From a virus, in the IMG/VR virus record IMGVR_UViG_3300035670_000181, positions 1 through 64,000 of that record: 64,000 bases of DNA. One strand, 5' to 3'. Below the pieces are notes generated by a model, which saw only the letters and a program-made list of their open reading frames with translations, did not search any database and had not been told where the DNA came from. Below are positions 42,671-52,208 of the stretch, in pieces (within the stretch, counting starts at the first letter, position 1; each line of letters starts with the position of its first letter). The translations under genes were made by a program, and so were the position numbers.

Positions 42671-43012
42671 TTAGCGAGCAATATACTTTAAGGCTGAAAC
42701 TAAGTCATTGATTGCCTCAGCTGCAGTATAATATATATTCTTTTTTGCTCTATCTCCCTTATCTACGTTAGTCATCCATGTTGCTTTAAAAGCCATTTTT
42801 GCTGCAATCGCTTGCAGTCTAACAATCTCAACAGTAGCCACATTCATAGGAATATCTGGCTTTACAATTAGTTTTGCTATAAAAGTCAATGCTTGTGTAA
42901 GCTCCTCGTCATTCATAAAATCAGCAATCTCTGCCAATCCGTTTACCATAGACAAGGTTGTCTGGTTTTGATCAGTCAATATTAACCCTTCTGGTCGTAG
43001 ATTTCTTGCCAC
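42671..43012 (-). CDS. Conserved phage hypothetical protein, 113 aa
   Basis: An all-helical protein (MVNGLAEIADFMNDEEL; VEIVRLQAIAAKMAFKATWM; YYTAAEAINDLVSALKYIAR). The start is GTG at 43012 with GAGAG upstream; an internal ATG at residue 22 is possible. It overlaps the 42982 oxygenase by 31 nt. Possibly a tail- or replication-associated phage protein; function unknown. Confidence 0.6.
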   Translation of the reverse strand: MARNLRPEGLILTDQNQTTLSMVNGLAEIADFMNDEELTQALTFIAKLIVKPDIPMNVATVEIVRLQAIAAKMAFKATWMTNVDKGDRAKKNIYYTAAEAINDLVSALKYIAR

Positions 43013-43563
43013 GACCGCTCTCTCTCCGTCATCATATCAGTAAAGTCTTGATCTAGTATTTCTCTGCCCACTCCCTTTTCAGAGAAGTGACAAAATATCA
43101 TATCAGTAAAATCATCTTTTGTAAAGTCTACCTTATCCCTCCAGTGTACCTGGTGAGTTCCAGCAAAAGTTAGTGCCTCATTATCTTTTAGGGTATAAGA
43201 TCTTCCCTCAACAACAATTGCCCATGGAATAGTAGATCTAAGCTGAATATCAAACGTTAGCCTTGGCTCCTTGAAGGTATGATCAACATGTGGATTTAGC
43301 TGTGGCTTGTGCCCAGTATCTAAAGAATATCTTGCAAAAGATAGTTCTCGTAGCTCAAGTGGTGTATCCGTTATGGATTGTGCCTTTTCTACAATAACAT
43401 CTACAATCTCATCTGGCAGCCAGGAGTGGTAGGCTGCCTGACCATAAAAGTCAAGTATGCCAACCTTTTCTTTAGATGTAGAATTAACGTGAGCATAAAT
43501 TTTCTTTATTTGCTCTTCATTAAATATATTAGAAACTATTACATTATCTTGGTCAAATTTCAT
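42982..43563 (-). CDS. 2OG-Fe(II) oxygenase-like protein (7)
   Basis: A 193-residue beta-helix protein: H92-x-D94 (NPHVDHTF) and distal H140 (GTHQVHWRD), with SYTLKDNEALTFAG strands. It shares QVHWR and the overall layout with the next gene, so the two form a tandem pair separate from the P4Hc copies. The usual C-terminal arginine is less clear. Start at 43563 follows GAGGAGG. Confidence 0.7.
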   Translation of the reverse strand: MKFDQDNVIVSNIFNEEQIKKIYAHVNSTSKEKVGILDFYGQAAYHSWLPDEIVDVIVEKAQSITDTPLELRELSFARYSLDTGHKPQLNPHVDHTFKEPRLTFDIQLRSTIPWAIVVEGRSYTLKDNEALTFAGTHQVHWRDKVDFTKDDFTDMIFCHFSEKGVGREILDQDFTDMMTERERSWQEIYDQKG

Positions 43564-44343
43564 CTATGCCTCCTCTACAATTCCATGAACATTGGATGGA
43601 ATTCCAGCTTCTTCTCCCATTCCATTATACAGGCTCCATGCAGATAAAAATCTTGGATGACTATTTAGTTCATCAACATACTTTTGTCTTTGCTCTTTGT
43701 GATAGCGAACATCAAGTGGATCAACTTGCCCAGTAAACCTCCAGTTGTCTAGCGGTGAATAGTTTACTGTCAAAATTTTAACAAAGTCGTCTCTGCCCCA
43801 AACTCTTTTTGGTCTCCAGTGAACCTGATTTAATGAACTAAAAATTAGGGCATCGCCTGTTTTTAAAGAATGTGGTTCACCATCAATATAAATTTCCCAA
43901 TCAATGTTTCCACCTATTTGATAATTAAAGGTTAAGATGGTTTCTGCTGCATCAATGTGTGGTGGCAAAGATGGAGCAACCTTATAGTCGCTATACTTTG
44001 GTGCATAATCCAAGTAGCTAAAGTGTGAAAGCTTTAGCGGTTCTTGATATAGTGGAAGGATAACAGCATCCATCTCTTTTTCAGCTATCTCTGGAAATGG
44101 AAATTCTACCACTAGGCGTGATAGCTCTGCCATAATTCTAGGAGCATACCGCTCAGGATGCTTCGGTGAGGACAAATCATCAACCTTTAGGTCAACACCA
44201 TTGGTAACATCCTCAAAAGCCTTCAAAATCGATTCTACGGCCTCTGGAGATAGGGCATCCTCTATGTATATTGGCAAGTCTGAGCTGTATTTTTCAAAGC
44301 CAGTTAAATATTTATGCATTGGAGCTATGTTGTTCATATCCAT
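43564..44343 (-). CDS. 2OG-Fe(II) oxygenase-like protein (8)
   Basis: A 259-residue protein, tandem partner of the previous gene: H129-x-D131 (PPHIDAAE), distal H175 (LNQVHWRPKR), HSLKTGDALIFSS. Start at 44343 (MDMNNIAPM) is set by TATAAT 6 nt upstream; a longer frame to 44361 would include the promoter. Inserted in the replication module between recombination genes. Substrate unknown. Confidence 0.7.
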   Translation of the reverse strand: MDMNNIAPMHKYLTGFEKYSSDLPIYIEDALSPEAVESILKAFEDVTNGVDLKVDDLSSPKHPERYAPRIMAELSRLVVEFPFPEIAEKEMDAVILPLYQEPLKLSHFSYLDYAPKYSDYKVAPSLPPHIDAAETILTFNYQIGGNIDWEIYIDGEPHSLKTGDALIFSSLNQVHWRPKRVWGRDDFVKILTVNYSPLDNWRFTGQVDPLDVRYHKEQRQKYVDELNSHPRFLSAWSLYNGMGEEAGIPSNVHGIVEEA

Positions 44344-44349
44344 AGTATT

Positions 44350-44355
44350 ATTATA
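44350..44355 (-). promoter_or_regulatory. -10 hexamer TATAAT, leaderless start of 44343
   Basis: TATAAT plus AATACT precedes ATG 44343. It overlaps the stop of the 44351 gene, showing a promoter embedded at an operon end. Confidence 0.6.
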
Positions 44356-44635
44356 CACCATTGACCAACTGGTCTAAAAGATCAAATTCAATAATGGCTA
44401 AACGAACCTTTGAGTTGCCTTCTCCAAGAACCACAACTATTGCAGGATCAGCATTTGACTTTATTGCATCAGTTACAGCTTTAGCCCAAATATCTTTGTC
44501 TATTCTAATACCGTTAGGATATTCTTTAAAATCAATAACAAAGCTATTCCAAGAGGCATCGCCTTTCTTGGTATTTCTTCCAGAGTTCTTGTGCTGCTTA
44601 GCACCAATCCTTTTACTCTCTGTTCTTTCGCTCAT
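44351..44635 (-). CDS. PD-(D/E)XK-like nuclease/resolvase candidate, 94 aa
   Basis: KKGDASWNSFVIDFKEYPN, WAKAVTDAIKSNADPAIVVVLGE and RLAIIEFDLLDQL fit a minimal restriction-endonuclease-like core with D-x-K/E. Such small proteins are annotated as phage resolvases. It overlaps the 44613 zinc protein by 23 nt. Assignment tentative. Confidence 0.55.
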   Translation of the reverse strand: MSERTESKRIGAKQHKNSGRNTKKGDASWNSFVIDFKEYPNGIRIDKDIWAKAVTDAIKSNADPAIVVVLGEGNSKVRLAIIEFDLLDQLVNGV

Positions 44636-44798
44636 AATCTTTCTTTGTTTTTTTAGTATCTAGTGATACCGTGCTAAGATGTTTATCAGGACACATCCAA
44701 GTAAGCGTTTTATCATCAATATAGTGCCTTAAACTTTTAACAACTACCTTGCATGTGTGACAAGGAAACTGACCATTGTGAACAACATATCTAGACAT
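44613..44798 (-). CDS. Small zinc-binding phage protein, 61 aa
   Basis: GQFPCHTCKVVVKSLRHY with a CxxC, then WMCPDKHLSTVSL giving a third Cys and a His for zinc; basic KKTKKDYERKNRE tail. Conserved-looking next to recA. Overlaps the recA stop by 8 nt. Function unknown. Confidence 0.65.
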   Translation of the reverse strand: MSRYVVHNGQFPCHTCKVVVKSLRHYIDDKTLTWMCPDKHLSTVSLDTKKTKKDYERKNRE

Positions 44799-45804
44799 TT
44801 ATTTTTGCCATCAGGCTTTCTTGTAGGTCTAAGTCTTCTCTTACCCTTGCAATAAATGCATCACGTCCTTGGATCTTGCTTCCATCTTCTAGCTGGTACC
44901 AGGCACCTGTTCTTGAAACAGCACCAAGCATTTCTGCAGTATCCACAAGGTCTCCAATACTATCAATTCCAGTCAGTGGTCCCTGAAAGTAGAAGTCATA
45001 CTCTCCATCTTGGAATGCTGGACTAGTTTTTGAAAACTGTAAATCCCAACGAACCTTACGCCCAACCTTTTCTTCAATAAGCTTATCTCCAACCTGGATC
45101 TTGCCCTTTAAAGCTTGATTATCTGATTCCGAAGAAAAAAGCTTGATTACGGTTGAAGAGTAAAACTTTGTAGCTTGTCCACCAGATGGCTGCTGACTGG
45201 TGTACATTGCAGAAATGTTGTTTCGTGACTGACTAATCAAGATTAGCAAAGTTGGCTTAACCTTATTATTTGCATAATTTAGCATCTTCCACGCATTGCT
45301 AAAGTCTCTTGACTCTGCACCAATCTGCTTTGTATTCTCTAGCTGCTTTAGCTCATCAGAATCTTTTTCAAAATAGATTGCAGGTAATAGAGATGTAATG
45401 GAATCAACTACGATTAGATCTACCCCTGCCTCCATTAATCCAACACCAACATCTACCATCTCATTAATTGTTCTTGCTTGAGAGTAAATCAGCTTTGTTG
45501 GATCAACGCCAAGCTTTACTGCCCACTCTTCAGAGTAGGACATCTCTGCATCAATCCAGGCACAAATCTTCCCCTCTTGTTGAGCTAGAGCAATAGTCTG
45601 CAAGCATAGCGATGACTTAGCACTTGACTTGCTACCCCAAATTAATACCTGTCTTCCATAGGGAAGGCCACCATTAAGTGCACGATTCAGTCCATGACTT
45701 GGTGTTTTTTGATACTCTGTCTTAATCCCTACAGCAGTTCCAAGTCTCTTACGAATTCTAGGGTCTAGCTGTGCTAATACATCTTCTACGCTAACTGTTG
45801 ACAA
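44791..45804 (-). CDS. recA: RecA-like recombinase
   Basis: A 337-residue RecA/UvsX-type ATPase. The P-loop is G57-S-K-S-S-A-K63-S, in which the usual Gly before Lys is Ala, similar in spirit to T4 UvsX (GPSKSFKS). Walker B is LIVVDSITSL, and L2-region SGGQATKFYSSTVIKL is kept. It promotes strand exchange and recombination-dependent replication. Overlaps the polymerase gene by 14 nt. Confidence 0.9.
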   Translation of the reverse strand: MSTVSVEDVLAQLDPRIRKRLGTAVGIKTEYQKTPSHGLNRALNGGLPYGRQVLIWGSKSSAKSSLCLQTIALAQQEGKICAWIDAEMSYSEEWAVKLGVDPTKLIYSQARTINEMVDVGVGLMEAGVDLIVVDSITSLLPAIYFEKDSDELKQLENTKQIGAESRDFSNAWKMLNYANNKVKPTLLILISQSRNNISAMYTSQQPSGGQATKFYSSTVIKLFSSESDNQALKGKIQVGDKLIEEKVGRKVRWDLQFSKTSPAFQDGEYDFYFQGPLTGIDSIGDLVDTAEMLGAVSRTGAWYQLEDGSKIQGRDAFIARVREDLDLQESLMAKINV

Positions 45805-48800
45805 TTACATCCTCCATGATCACTGTTCCGTCTTTAGTTTTACCAAACTCAAATTTATAGGCATTGCCCTCTTGAATTTTCATGTAAGCCTTAGCAAAAG
45901 TGGTAGGAAAGACTGTTACTGAATGCAAGTCTCTGCTTGAATCAGCCAACGTAAGTGAAGCCATCTTTTTACCAGTTTTTGTAACTCTTGGCTTAAATGA
46001 TACCACAAACATCTCGTCATTCTTATATGGCAGCTGTTTATAGTTTAGAAACTTTACCAAGGCTGACTCAGAATTTCTAATTTCATCAGCAGCAACATGA
46101 CTAACAATCCTGTTATCACTACATAGTAGGAGATAAGTTTTACCAGGTTCAATCGCTGTTTGTTCTTCATCAAATATACCAACACTTCCTGTCTTGTCTA
46201 ATATTTCTACACGTGACCAGCCCTTGCCACGCTTAATATTCTTTACCATGCCCATCAAAACAAATGATCCTGACTCCTCAAAGTCAGCCACATCATTTAT
46301 AAATGCATAGTAGTGTGATGGCACAGTAATATTAAACTCTGGAAGATTTAAATACTCGTAAAGATTTTCACGAACTTCATCATCATTCCTTGGCTGATCT
46401 GGGAATGTCGCAGCACCAATAACACGTAATGCCTGTAGTGCACGACTATTGACTCCATTGCCCTTGCCAAATGTAAATTCTTCTAGCTCTTTGTATGACT
46501 TAAAGGGCCTAGCAGCAATATATTTAGATGCAATATTATCGCTAATATATTTAATTGCTGTCAAACCAAACCTAATAGCCTTGCCCTCAATCTTAAAATC
46601 ATTATCTGACTCATTGATATGTGGCAAACGAATAGGAATGTCCATACGCTTAGCTTCAATTAAGTACTCAGTGCGAGCGTCCTTGTCCTTCTCATTCTTA
46701 AGAAGTGAGTACATAAACTCTAGAGGATAGTAATACTTTAGCCAGGCAGTCCAGTAGGACAGGGTTGAGTATGCTACGGCGTGAGACTTGTTGAACGAGT
46801 AGCCTGCGTGAGCCTCAAAGTCATGCCAAAGCTCCAGAGCAACGTTTGGAGCCAAGAATCTGGAAGCACCCTCTACGAACTTATCCTGGAACTGCTTAAA
46901 CTCCTTGGCATCCTTCTTCTTACCAATAATCTTACGAACCTTATCAGCCTCAGCCATAGTCATACCGCCAAGCTCTGTACAGGCCTGCATAACTTGCTCT
47001 TGATACAGAATACATCCATAGGTTTCCTGAGTAAAGGCTTTCATTACTTGGTGATGATATGCAATATTTTGCTTACCATGCTTACGAGCAATGTAGTCTT
47101 TGCCAATTGTATTCATGGCACCTGGACGAACTAGAGCATTAGATGCTGCAAGCTCAGAAAAGTTTTTGACACCCATTTTAATCAACAGATTTGTATATGG
47201 AGTAGCTTCACACTGGAAAACACCCTTTGTATATCCAGATGATAGCATCTCGTAGACCTTAGAATCTTCCATATTGATATCATGCAGATCAATCTCTATT
47301 GCATGCCTGTCCTTGATAATGTCTAAGGTATCACGAATAACAGACAATGTTTTTAGACCTAGAGCATCAATCTTAATAAGACCAATACGCTCTGCCTCTT
47401 CCATGTCTACAGCTACTACTGGGATTCTTTCTCCGCTACCTGGCGATGTCCTTGTTTCCATCGGAGCGACTTTAAATATTGGAGACTTAGAAGTGACAAC
47501 ACCAGCAGCGTGGATGCCAGTTCCCCTAATCCTTCCACGAAGTTGTTCACCATATTTTTCAATTTCTGGGTACTTTTCTCTAAACCATGCTGCCTGTTTT
47601 GATGTGCAGTAATCATCCCAAGTGTCCACCACCTTCATAACTTTATTGACATCCGTCAATGGTATATTGAGGACACGTGCGATATCACGCACTACGCCCT
47701 TATCTTTAAACTGCAAAAATGTAGCAATAGACGCTACGTGACGATACTGGCGTACTAGATAATCCTTTACCTCTTCACGCCTTGAGTCTTGAATATCTGT
47801 ATCAATATCTGGAAAGTCATTACGCTCTGGATTAATAAAACGGAAGAATAGCAGACCGTGAACAATAGGGTCAATGTCTGTAATGCCAAGAGCGTAGCAT
47901 AGAAGAGATCCTGCAGCAGAACCACGTCCTGGCCCCACCATGATTCCCTCTTTCTTTGCCCATGCAATCATATTTCTAACTACTAGAAAGTATGGACCAA
48001 AGTTTTTACTACTAATAACCTCAAGCTCTTCATCAAGCCTAGATAAGTACTCTTCTCTATTGTGCAAACCAAGCTTTTCAAGGCCTTCCATTGCAAGGTT
48101 TCTCAACTCTTGATCTGGGTTTTGGTATTGAACTGGAAGAAGATCTAGATGCTCTTTAAGCTTATAGTCTTCAATCTTTGCTGCAATCTCACGAGAATGC
48201 TCATAAATATCTTCACGATCTATGCCCTGCTTCTTCATGGCTAGATGCATCTCTTCATCTGATAAAAGATGAATCTCAAACTTATTAAATGACATCTGAC
48301 GGTCTGCACCATATAGATAGTCAAGCCTATCCATCAGATTATCATACTTTGTAGACTTTTCATATGTAGCATCTTTCTCAACCTTATTTGCATAAGTATT
48401 AAGAATTAGCTTAAGCTCCTGGATTTCTTTTTGCCCAGTGTGTGAGTGGTGGCAGTCTGGTGTTACTACAGCTCGTACGCCATACTTATCTGCTAGGTTT
48501 AACAGCTCATTATTAACCTTTGCAGGGTTGTGTGGCATAACCTCAATGTAATAGTCATCACCAAAAACTCTTTGATGCCACTCAATAATTCTCTTAGCCT
48601 CAGCATACTCATCTGCTTCAATAGCCTTAGCTAGAGCACCAGAGAGGCATCCAGAGGTAACGATAAGTCCCTCTGAATACTTCTCTAGCACCTCATAGTC
48701 AATACGTGGCTTCTTGTAATAACCTTCAGTCCACGCAATCTCGTTGAGCTTATTTAGATTTTCTAGCCCAACCTTATCTTTGGCAATTAGGATGATGTGG

Positions 48801-49072
48801 TTATAAACCAAATCAAGAGGACCCTTACGATCTTCCTTATCTCTCTGATCAAATCTATCAGATGTAATATAACCCTCAATGCCAAGAATTGGCTTGATGC
48901 CCTTCTCTTTTGCTACACGATACATCTCACGATGCCCAGAAAGGGATCCATGATCTGTAATCGCAATAGCATTCATTCCAAGTTCAGCTGCTCTATCTAC
49001 ATACTCCTGTGGCGTAGCGATACCATCAAACAGGGAATAGTGAGTGTGAACATGCAAGCCAATGTAACTCAT
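45791..49072 (-). CDS. dnaE: DNA polymerase III alpha subunit (DnaE family)
   Basis: A 1093-residue family C polymerase. The N-terminal PHP domain (GLHVHTHYSLFDG, AITDHGSL) carries metal-binding residues, the palm has GPGRGSAAGSLL and the PDIDTD acidic motif at about 418-423, and fingers include KKKDAKEFKQF and HAGYSFNKSHAVAYS. A C-terminal OB-fold follows. It is the only replicative polymerase visible and substitutes for the usual phage PolA type. The PHP domain may proofread. Confidence 0.93.
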   Translation of the reverse strand: MSYIGLHVHTHYSLFDGIATPQEYVDRAAELGMNAIAITDHGSLSGHREMYRVAKEKGIKPILGIEGYITSDRFDQRDKEDRKGPLDLVYNHIILIAKDKVGLENLNKLNEIAWTEGYYKKPRIDYEVLEKYSEGLIVTSGCLSGALAKAIEADEYAEAKRIIEWHQRVFGDDYYIEVMPHNPAKVNNELLNLADKYGVRAVVTPDCHHSHTGQKEIQELKLILNTYANKVEKDATYEKSTKYDNLMDRLDYLYGADRQMSFNKFEIHLLSDEEMHLAMKKQGIDREDIYEHSREIAAKIEDYKLKEHLDLLPVQYQNPDQELRNLAMEGLEKLGLHNREEYLSRLDEELEVISSKNFGPYFLVVRNMIAWAKKEGIMVGPGRGSAAGSLLCYALGITDIDPIVHGLLFFRFINPERNDFPDIDTDIQDSRREEVKDYLVRQYRHVASIATFLQFKDKGVVRDIARVLNIPLTDVNKVMKVVDTWDDYCTSKQAAWFREKYPEIEKYGEQLRGRIRGTGIHAAGVVTSKSPIFKVAPMETRTSPGSGERIPVVAVDMEEAERIGLIKIDALGLKTLSVIRDTLDIIKDRHAIEIDLHDINMEDSKVYEMLSSGYTKGVFQCEATPYTNLLIKMGVKNFSELAASNALVRPGAMNTIGKDYIARKHGKQNIAYHHQVMKAFTQETYGCILYQEQVMQACTELGGMTMAEADKVRKIIGKKKDAKEFKQFQDKFVEGASRFLAPNVALELWHDFEAHAGYSFNKSHAVAYSTLSYWTAWLKYYYPLEFMYSLLKNEKDKDARTEYLIEAKRMDIPIRLPHINESDNDFKIEGKAIRFGLTAIKYISDNIASKYIAARPFKSYKELEEFTFGKGNGVNSRALQALRVIGAATFPDQPRNDDEVRENLYEYLNLPEFNITVPSHYYAFINDVADFEESGSFVLMGMVKNIKRGKGWSRVEILDKTGSVGIFDEEQTAIEPGKTYLLLCSDNRIVSHVAADEIRNSESALVKFLNYKQLPYKNDEMFVVSFKPRVTKTGKKMASLTLADSSRDLHSVTVFPTTFAKAYMKIQEGNAYKFEFGKTKDGTVIMEDVIVNS

Positions 49073-49082
49073 AAACTATCTG

Positions 49083-49745
49083 CTACCAATCCATGTTGGA
49101 TGCAGAAGTTACAGATGGGCCATCAAAGCCAAGGTAAAAAGACTCCTGCTCTGCATATGGCACCTTGCTTAGTGCTCGCTCCAGAGGGAATGGGCTAATG
49201 CCTGACCAGTCAAATGGCTCCTTATCTGGAGTGGAAGGAATTAGAGTATAGCTGGTCTCAGTACCCTGACCATTACGCTTTAGCTTCCACTGTAGATTAG
49301 AAATACTGCCAGTCTCTAGTGCATACTCACGAATAGTGTTAAATGCAGACTGCTTGCTTACACCCATTGACCAAATGGCTACGTATGGTGCCTCAATACC
49401 ATCATCAACTAGAACATTGCAGTAGAAGCGAAGACGACCACGCCAACCGCTATTACCCTTTGGATCCTTGCGATACATTTCTTCTGCCCAGTCACGGCCC
49501 TCAGTGTCCATAGTGTCTACAGCCTTACGACGATAGTCCTTTGGATTAGTGTGTTCCTTGACCACTAGGGCCAGGCCACGTGCTTCAGCATAGCTTGCAC
49601 TGTCCTCGTCAAGCTCTTCAATAAAACGAATCTTGACTGACTGACCGTCAGCTAGCTTTAGCCAACGCACCTTTGGTGCATTTTCATCATACTTAGGCTT
49701 ATCAAGTAGTGCATTGATATTCTTTAGCCCTTTAATTACGCTCAT
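49083..49745 (-). CDS. Single-stranded DNA-binding protein, phage type
   Basis: A 220-residue protein with VRWLKLADGQSVKIRFIEEL, GRLRFYCNVLVDDG, VAIWSMGVSKQSAFNTI and TETSYTLIPS, an OB-fold order common to actinophage SSB-like proteins encoded between primase and polymerase. The short C-terminus (SNMDW) is mildly acidic. AGGAG precedes the start. It likely coats ssDNA during replication; assignment by position and pattern. Confidence 0.7.
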   Translation of the reverse strand: MSVIKGLKNINALLDKPKYDENAPKVRWLKLADGQSVKIRFIEELDEDSASYAEARGLALVVKEHTNPKDYRRKAVDTMDTEGRDWAEEMYRKDPKGNSGWRGRLRFYCNVLVDDGIEAPYVAIWSMGVSKQSAFNTIREYALETGSISNLQWKLKRNGQGTETSYTLIPSTPDKEPFDWSGISPFPLERALSKVPYAEQESFYLGFDGPSVTSASNMDW

Positions 49746-49783
49746 TCTTTTTCTCCTATAGTTTGCTATATAAATTAGCTATG

Positions 49784-50728
49784 TTAGTTTAGCATTAGCG
49801 ATATAGTTTTGTCAAATGTTTTATCAAGTAATTTGATAGATTCGTCATCCATATCACCAATGTCTTTGTATTTTTTATCAAGCTGCAGAACTGTTACACG
49901 AGATCCAAGACGTTCAACAATCCTATTTCTCATATTACTTCCTGCCTCATCATTATCTGCAACAATAATAATATTGTTGAAGTATTTTTGCAACAAATCT
50001 AGCTGACTTGTTGAAACATTTGCACCAAGAGTTGCTACAGCTGGAAAGCCACATTGATCCAGCCTAATCGCATCAAACGAAGACTCAACTACATAAACCT
50101 TGCTTGAGGCCTTAGTTCTGTGTAAATTAAACAAAAGCTTACTCTTTGGTAGTCCTGGAGTGTTTTTAAAATCTTTGCCCTCAACTGATCTACCAACAAA
50201 ACCGATAAGCATTCCATCTGGTGAGTGGACTGGGATTGTAATCATATCTTGCTTTTCAGAGTATCCAAGAGCAAACTTCTTAACAGAATCTTCAGTGATT
50301 AACCTAGATGAGTAATAACGCATAGCCCTAGGACTTTCGATGGCTTGTGTGTGTAGTCGTTTTACCAAAATCTCGTCAAACTGAACAAAGTCTGGCTTGG
50401 CATTTAATTGCTTAACAATATCATCTGCAATATTTGATGCCTGCTCCTTGCTTTTAATGAATCTAGCTGCTTCAAAATAGTTTCGTCCAGAGGTATGCAT
50501 GATTAGCTCTACAAGATTAGCTGTATGCTGACAGGAAAAGCAGAAAAATATTCCAGTTGACTTACTTACTTCACCTGCTGGAGTTCTGTGATTACCATGA
50601 AATGGGCAGAAGATTATGTAGTTGCTGCCAAAATCTGCCTCTACGTCTATGCCAGATCCTGCAAGTACACGTCTGATTTGCTCTTCTGTGTAAACACTAC
50701 CGTTGTTCCGTCTATTCCTGCTATCCAT
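49784..50728 (-). CDS. DNA primase (DnaG-like)
   Basis: A 314-residue primase. The N-terminal zinc motif C41-P-F-H44...C63-F-S-C66 is a CHCC ribbon, followed by the RNA-polymerase domain and TOPRIM (VVESSFDAIRL; ADNDEAGSNM). It lacks the C-terminal helicase-binding domain of full-length DnaG (about 600 aa). It makes RNA primers for the phage DnaE, next to a DnaB-type helicase. Confidence 0.88.
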   Translation of the reverse strand: MDSRNRRNNGSVYTEEQIRRVLAGSGIDVEADFGSNYIIFCPFHGNHRTPAGEVSKSTGIFFCFSCQHTANLVELIMHTSGRNYFEAARFIKSKEQASNIADDIVKQLNAKPDFVQFDEILVKRLHTQAIESPRAMRYYSSRLITEDSVKKFALGYSEKQDMITIPVHSPDGMLIGFVGRSVEGKDFKNTPGLPKSKLLFNLHRTKASSKVYVVESSFDAIRLDQCGFPAVATLGANVSTSQLDLLQKYFNNIIIVADNDEAGSNMRNRIVERLGSRVTVLQLDKKYKDIGDMDDESIKLLDKTFDKTISLMLN

Positions 50729-50973
50729 TCTGCTTTTTTCTTTCCTACGTATACTCCATGTATTGATAATTCAAATTCAAAATATTTTGTTAGTTCGTTA
50801 TATGCTGTTGTAAAGTCTGGGTTGATATCATATCTTGGAACATATCCAGATAGCCTCATTTCAGATATCAAGAGTCTAATATATTCATTTTTAAGTCTAC
50901 TAAAAGCAGAGTCATCATGAATTATACCATCCAGCTTGAACATCTTTATAGGTTTGTGATGATAGTGTTCCAT
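50647..50973 (-). CDS. Conserved phage hypothetical protein, 108 aa
   Basis: Soluble alpha/beta protein: MFKLDGIIHDDSAFSRLKNE, GYVPRYDINPDFTTAY, KYFEFELSIHGVYVGKKKAEWI. It overlaps the primase start by 82 nt, more than usual here, but has its own TATAAT (50981-50986) 7 nt before the ATG, which supports expression. No enzymatic motif recognised. Confidence 0.6.
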   Translation of the reverse strand: MEHYHHKPIKMFKLDGIIHDDSAFSRLKNEYIRLLISEMRLSGYVPRYDINPDFTTAYNELTKYFEFELSIHGVYVGKKKAEWIAGIDGTTVVFTQKSKSDVYLQDLA

Positions 50974-50980
50974 GACATAT

Positions 50981-50986
50981 ATTATA
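50981..50986 (-). promoter_or_regulatory. -10 hexamer TATAAT, near-leaderless start of 50973
   Basis: TATAAT with a 7-nt spacer before ATG 50973 instead of 6; the leader would be zero or one nucleotide. Confidence 0.5.
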
Positions 50987-50987
50987 A

Positions 50988-52208
50988 CTACTTATCTTCA
51001 TAGTCCTTGTACTTATACCAACCTTTATCAAAATCTACCTGGACCAAAAACTCGCCCATAAAGCCATTACGGTTCTTTCTGAATACACACTCAATAATGT
51101 CAGAATTTGTCCCACGACCCAATGCCATAACCCAGTCAGCATCATATGCAATCTGACGTGACCAAGCAGTCTGTCCAAGTGTAGGAACAGTATCAAGCTT
51201 TGTAACATCATCAGGAGTAGCAGATGAAATTGCAATAATAGGAACTTCTTCTGAAATAGCCATAAGCTTTAGCTCACGAGATAGGTTCTTCATACGTACT
51301 GTCTCATTGTCTGCCTTTTGGTTTGGAGACATAAGCTGTAGGTAGTCAACAATAACAAAGTCTGGATTATATTGGTCAATCTTTCCACGCAATACAGATG
51401 GGGTGATGTCTCCACCTGTATCGTTAGAAATAATATGGAACTCTGGCTTGCCCTGCAACCTGTCTTTATGCCAACGCTTAAGATCATCAATATCTACCAT
51501 ACCAGAGCTGAGCTTTCTATGTGACCAAAGGCCCTCCCCCATGATGGTAAATACACGATTTCTAACTTCAGCCTCTGACATTTCAAGGCTAATCACTAGC
51601 GGAGATTTACCCTGTTTCCAGGCCTGTACGGCGAAATAAAGGCTTAGCCAAGACTTACCTATACCTGGATAGGCCAAGAATACACCAAGCTGTCCTGGCA
51701 TGATTCCTGCTGGCAGGTAATTGTCAAAACCTGGCAAACCAGTTTTAATGCCCACGGTGCCTAGCTCTTGCTCTCTCTTTAAGTGTTCATAATAGGCAAT
51801 TGCTGAGTCTATATCAGTGACATCTATGTCACGAATAACTGCTGTATTTTTTCTTAGCTCTGCAGTTTTAGCAATTAGATCTTCTAGTGCATTTGCACCA
51901 TTTCCACTCTGTACCTCAGATGCAGAAGACATCAGGATTTGCTTTAGGCTTTCATTAACATATTCATGCTGAAGCTCGTCTAGATGATACTTTGTTGAAC
52001 CAATACCCTCAGCTGGTGAAAAGTCACGATGCTTCTCTACCACCAAGCTCACAGGTGGTACAGTGCCATTTGCCTCATAGTACTTGCGAATAAACTGCCA
52101 GATATCACCATGGGTACGCAGAAGGTTTTCTACATTTGCCTGCAGCAAGACATGCAACTGCTTGTCCTGTAAAACTGCTGTTATTAGTTTTGCCTCTGTA
52201 TTACTCAC
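50988..52208 (-). CDS. Replicative DNA helicase, DnaB-like
   Basis: A 406-residue RecA-fold hexameric helicase. The N-terminal helical domain (SNTEAKLITAVLQDKQLHVL), GLPGFDNYLPAGIMPGQLG, Walker A Y-P-G-I-G-K-S, VISLEMSEAEV, Walker B FVIVDYLQLM and RQIAYDADWVMALGR arginine finger region are all visible. It unwinds the fork for DnaE. The next gene upstream may be its loader. Confidence 0.9.
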   Translation of the reverse strand: MSNTEAKLITAVLQDKQLHVLLQANVENLLRTHGDIWQFIRKYYEANGTVPPVSLVVEKHRDFSPAEGIGSTKYHLDELQHEYVNESLKQILMSSASEVQSGNGANALEDLIAKTAELRKNTAVIRDIDVTDIDSAIAYYEHLKREQELGTVGIKTGLPGFDNYLPAGIMPGQLGVFLAYPGIGKSWLSLYFAVQAWKQGKSPLVISLEMSEAEVRNRVFTIMGEGLWSHRKLSSGMVDIDDLKRWHKDRLQGKPEFHIISNDTGGDITPSVLRGKIDQYNPDFVIVDYLQLMSPNQKADNETVRMKNLSRELKLMAISEEVPIIAISSATPDDVTKLDTVPTLGQTAWSRQIAYDADWVMALGRGTNSDIIECVFRKNRNGFMGEFLVQVDFDKGWYKYKDYEDK

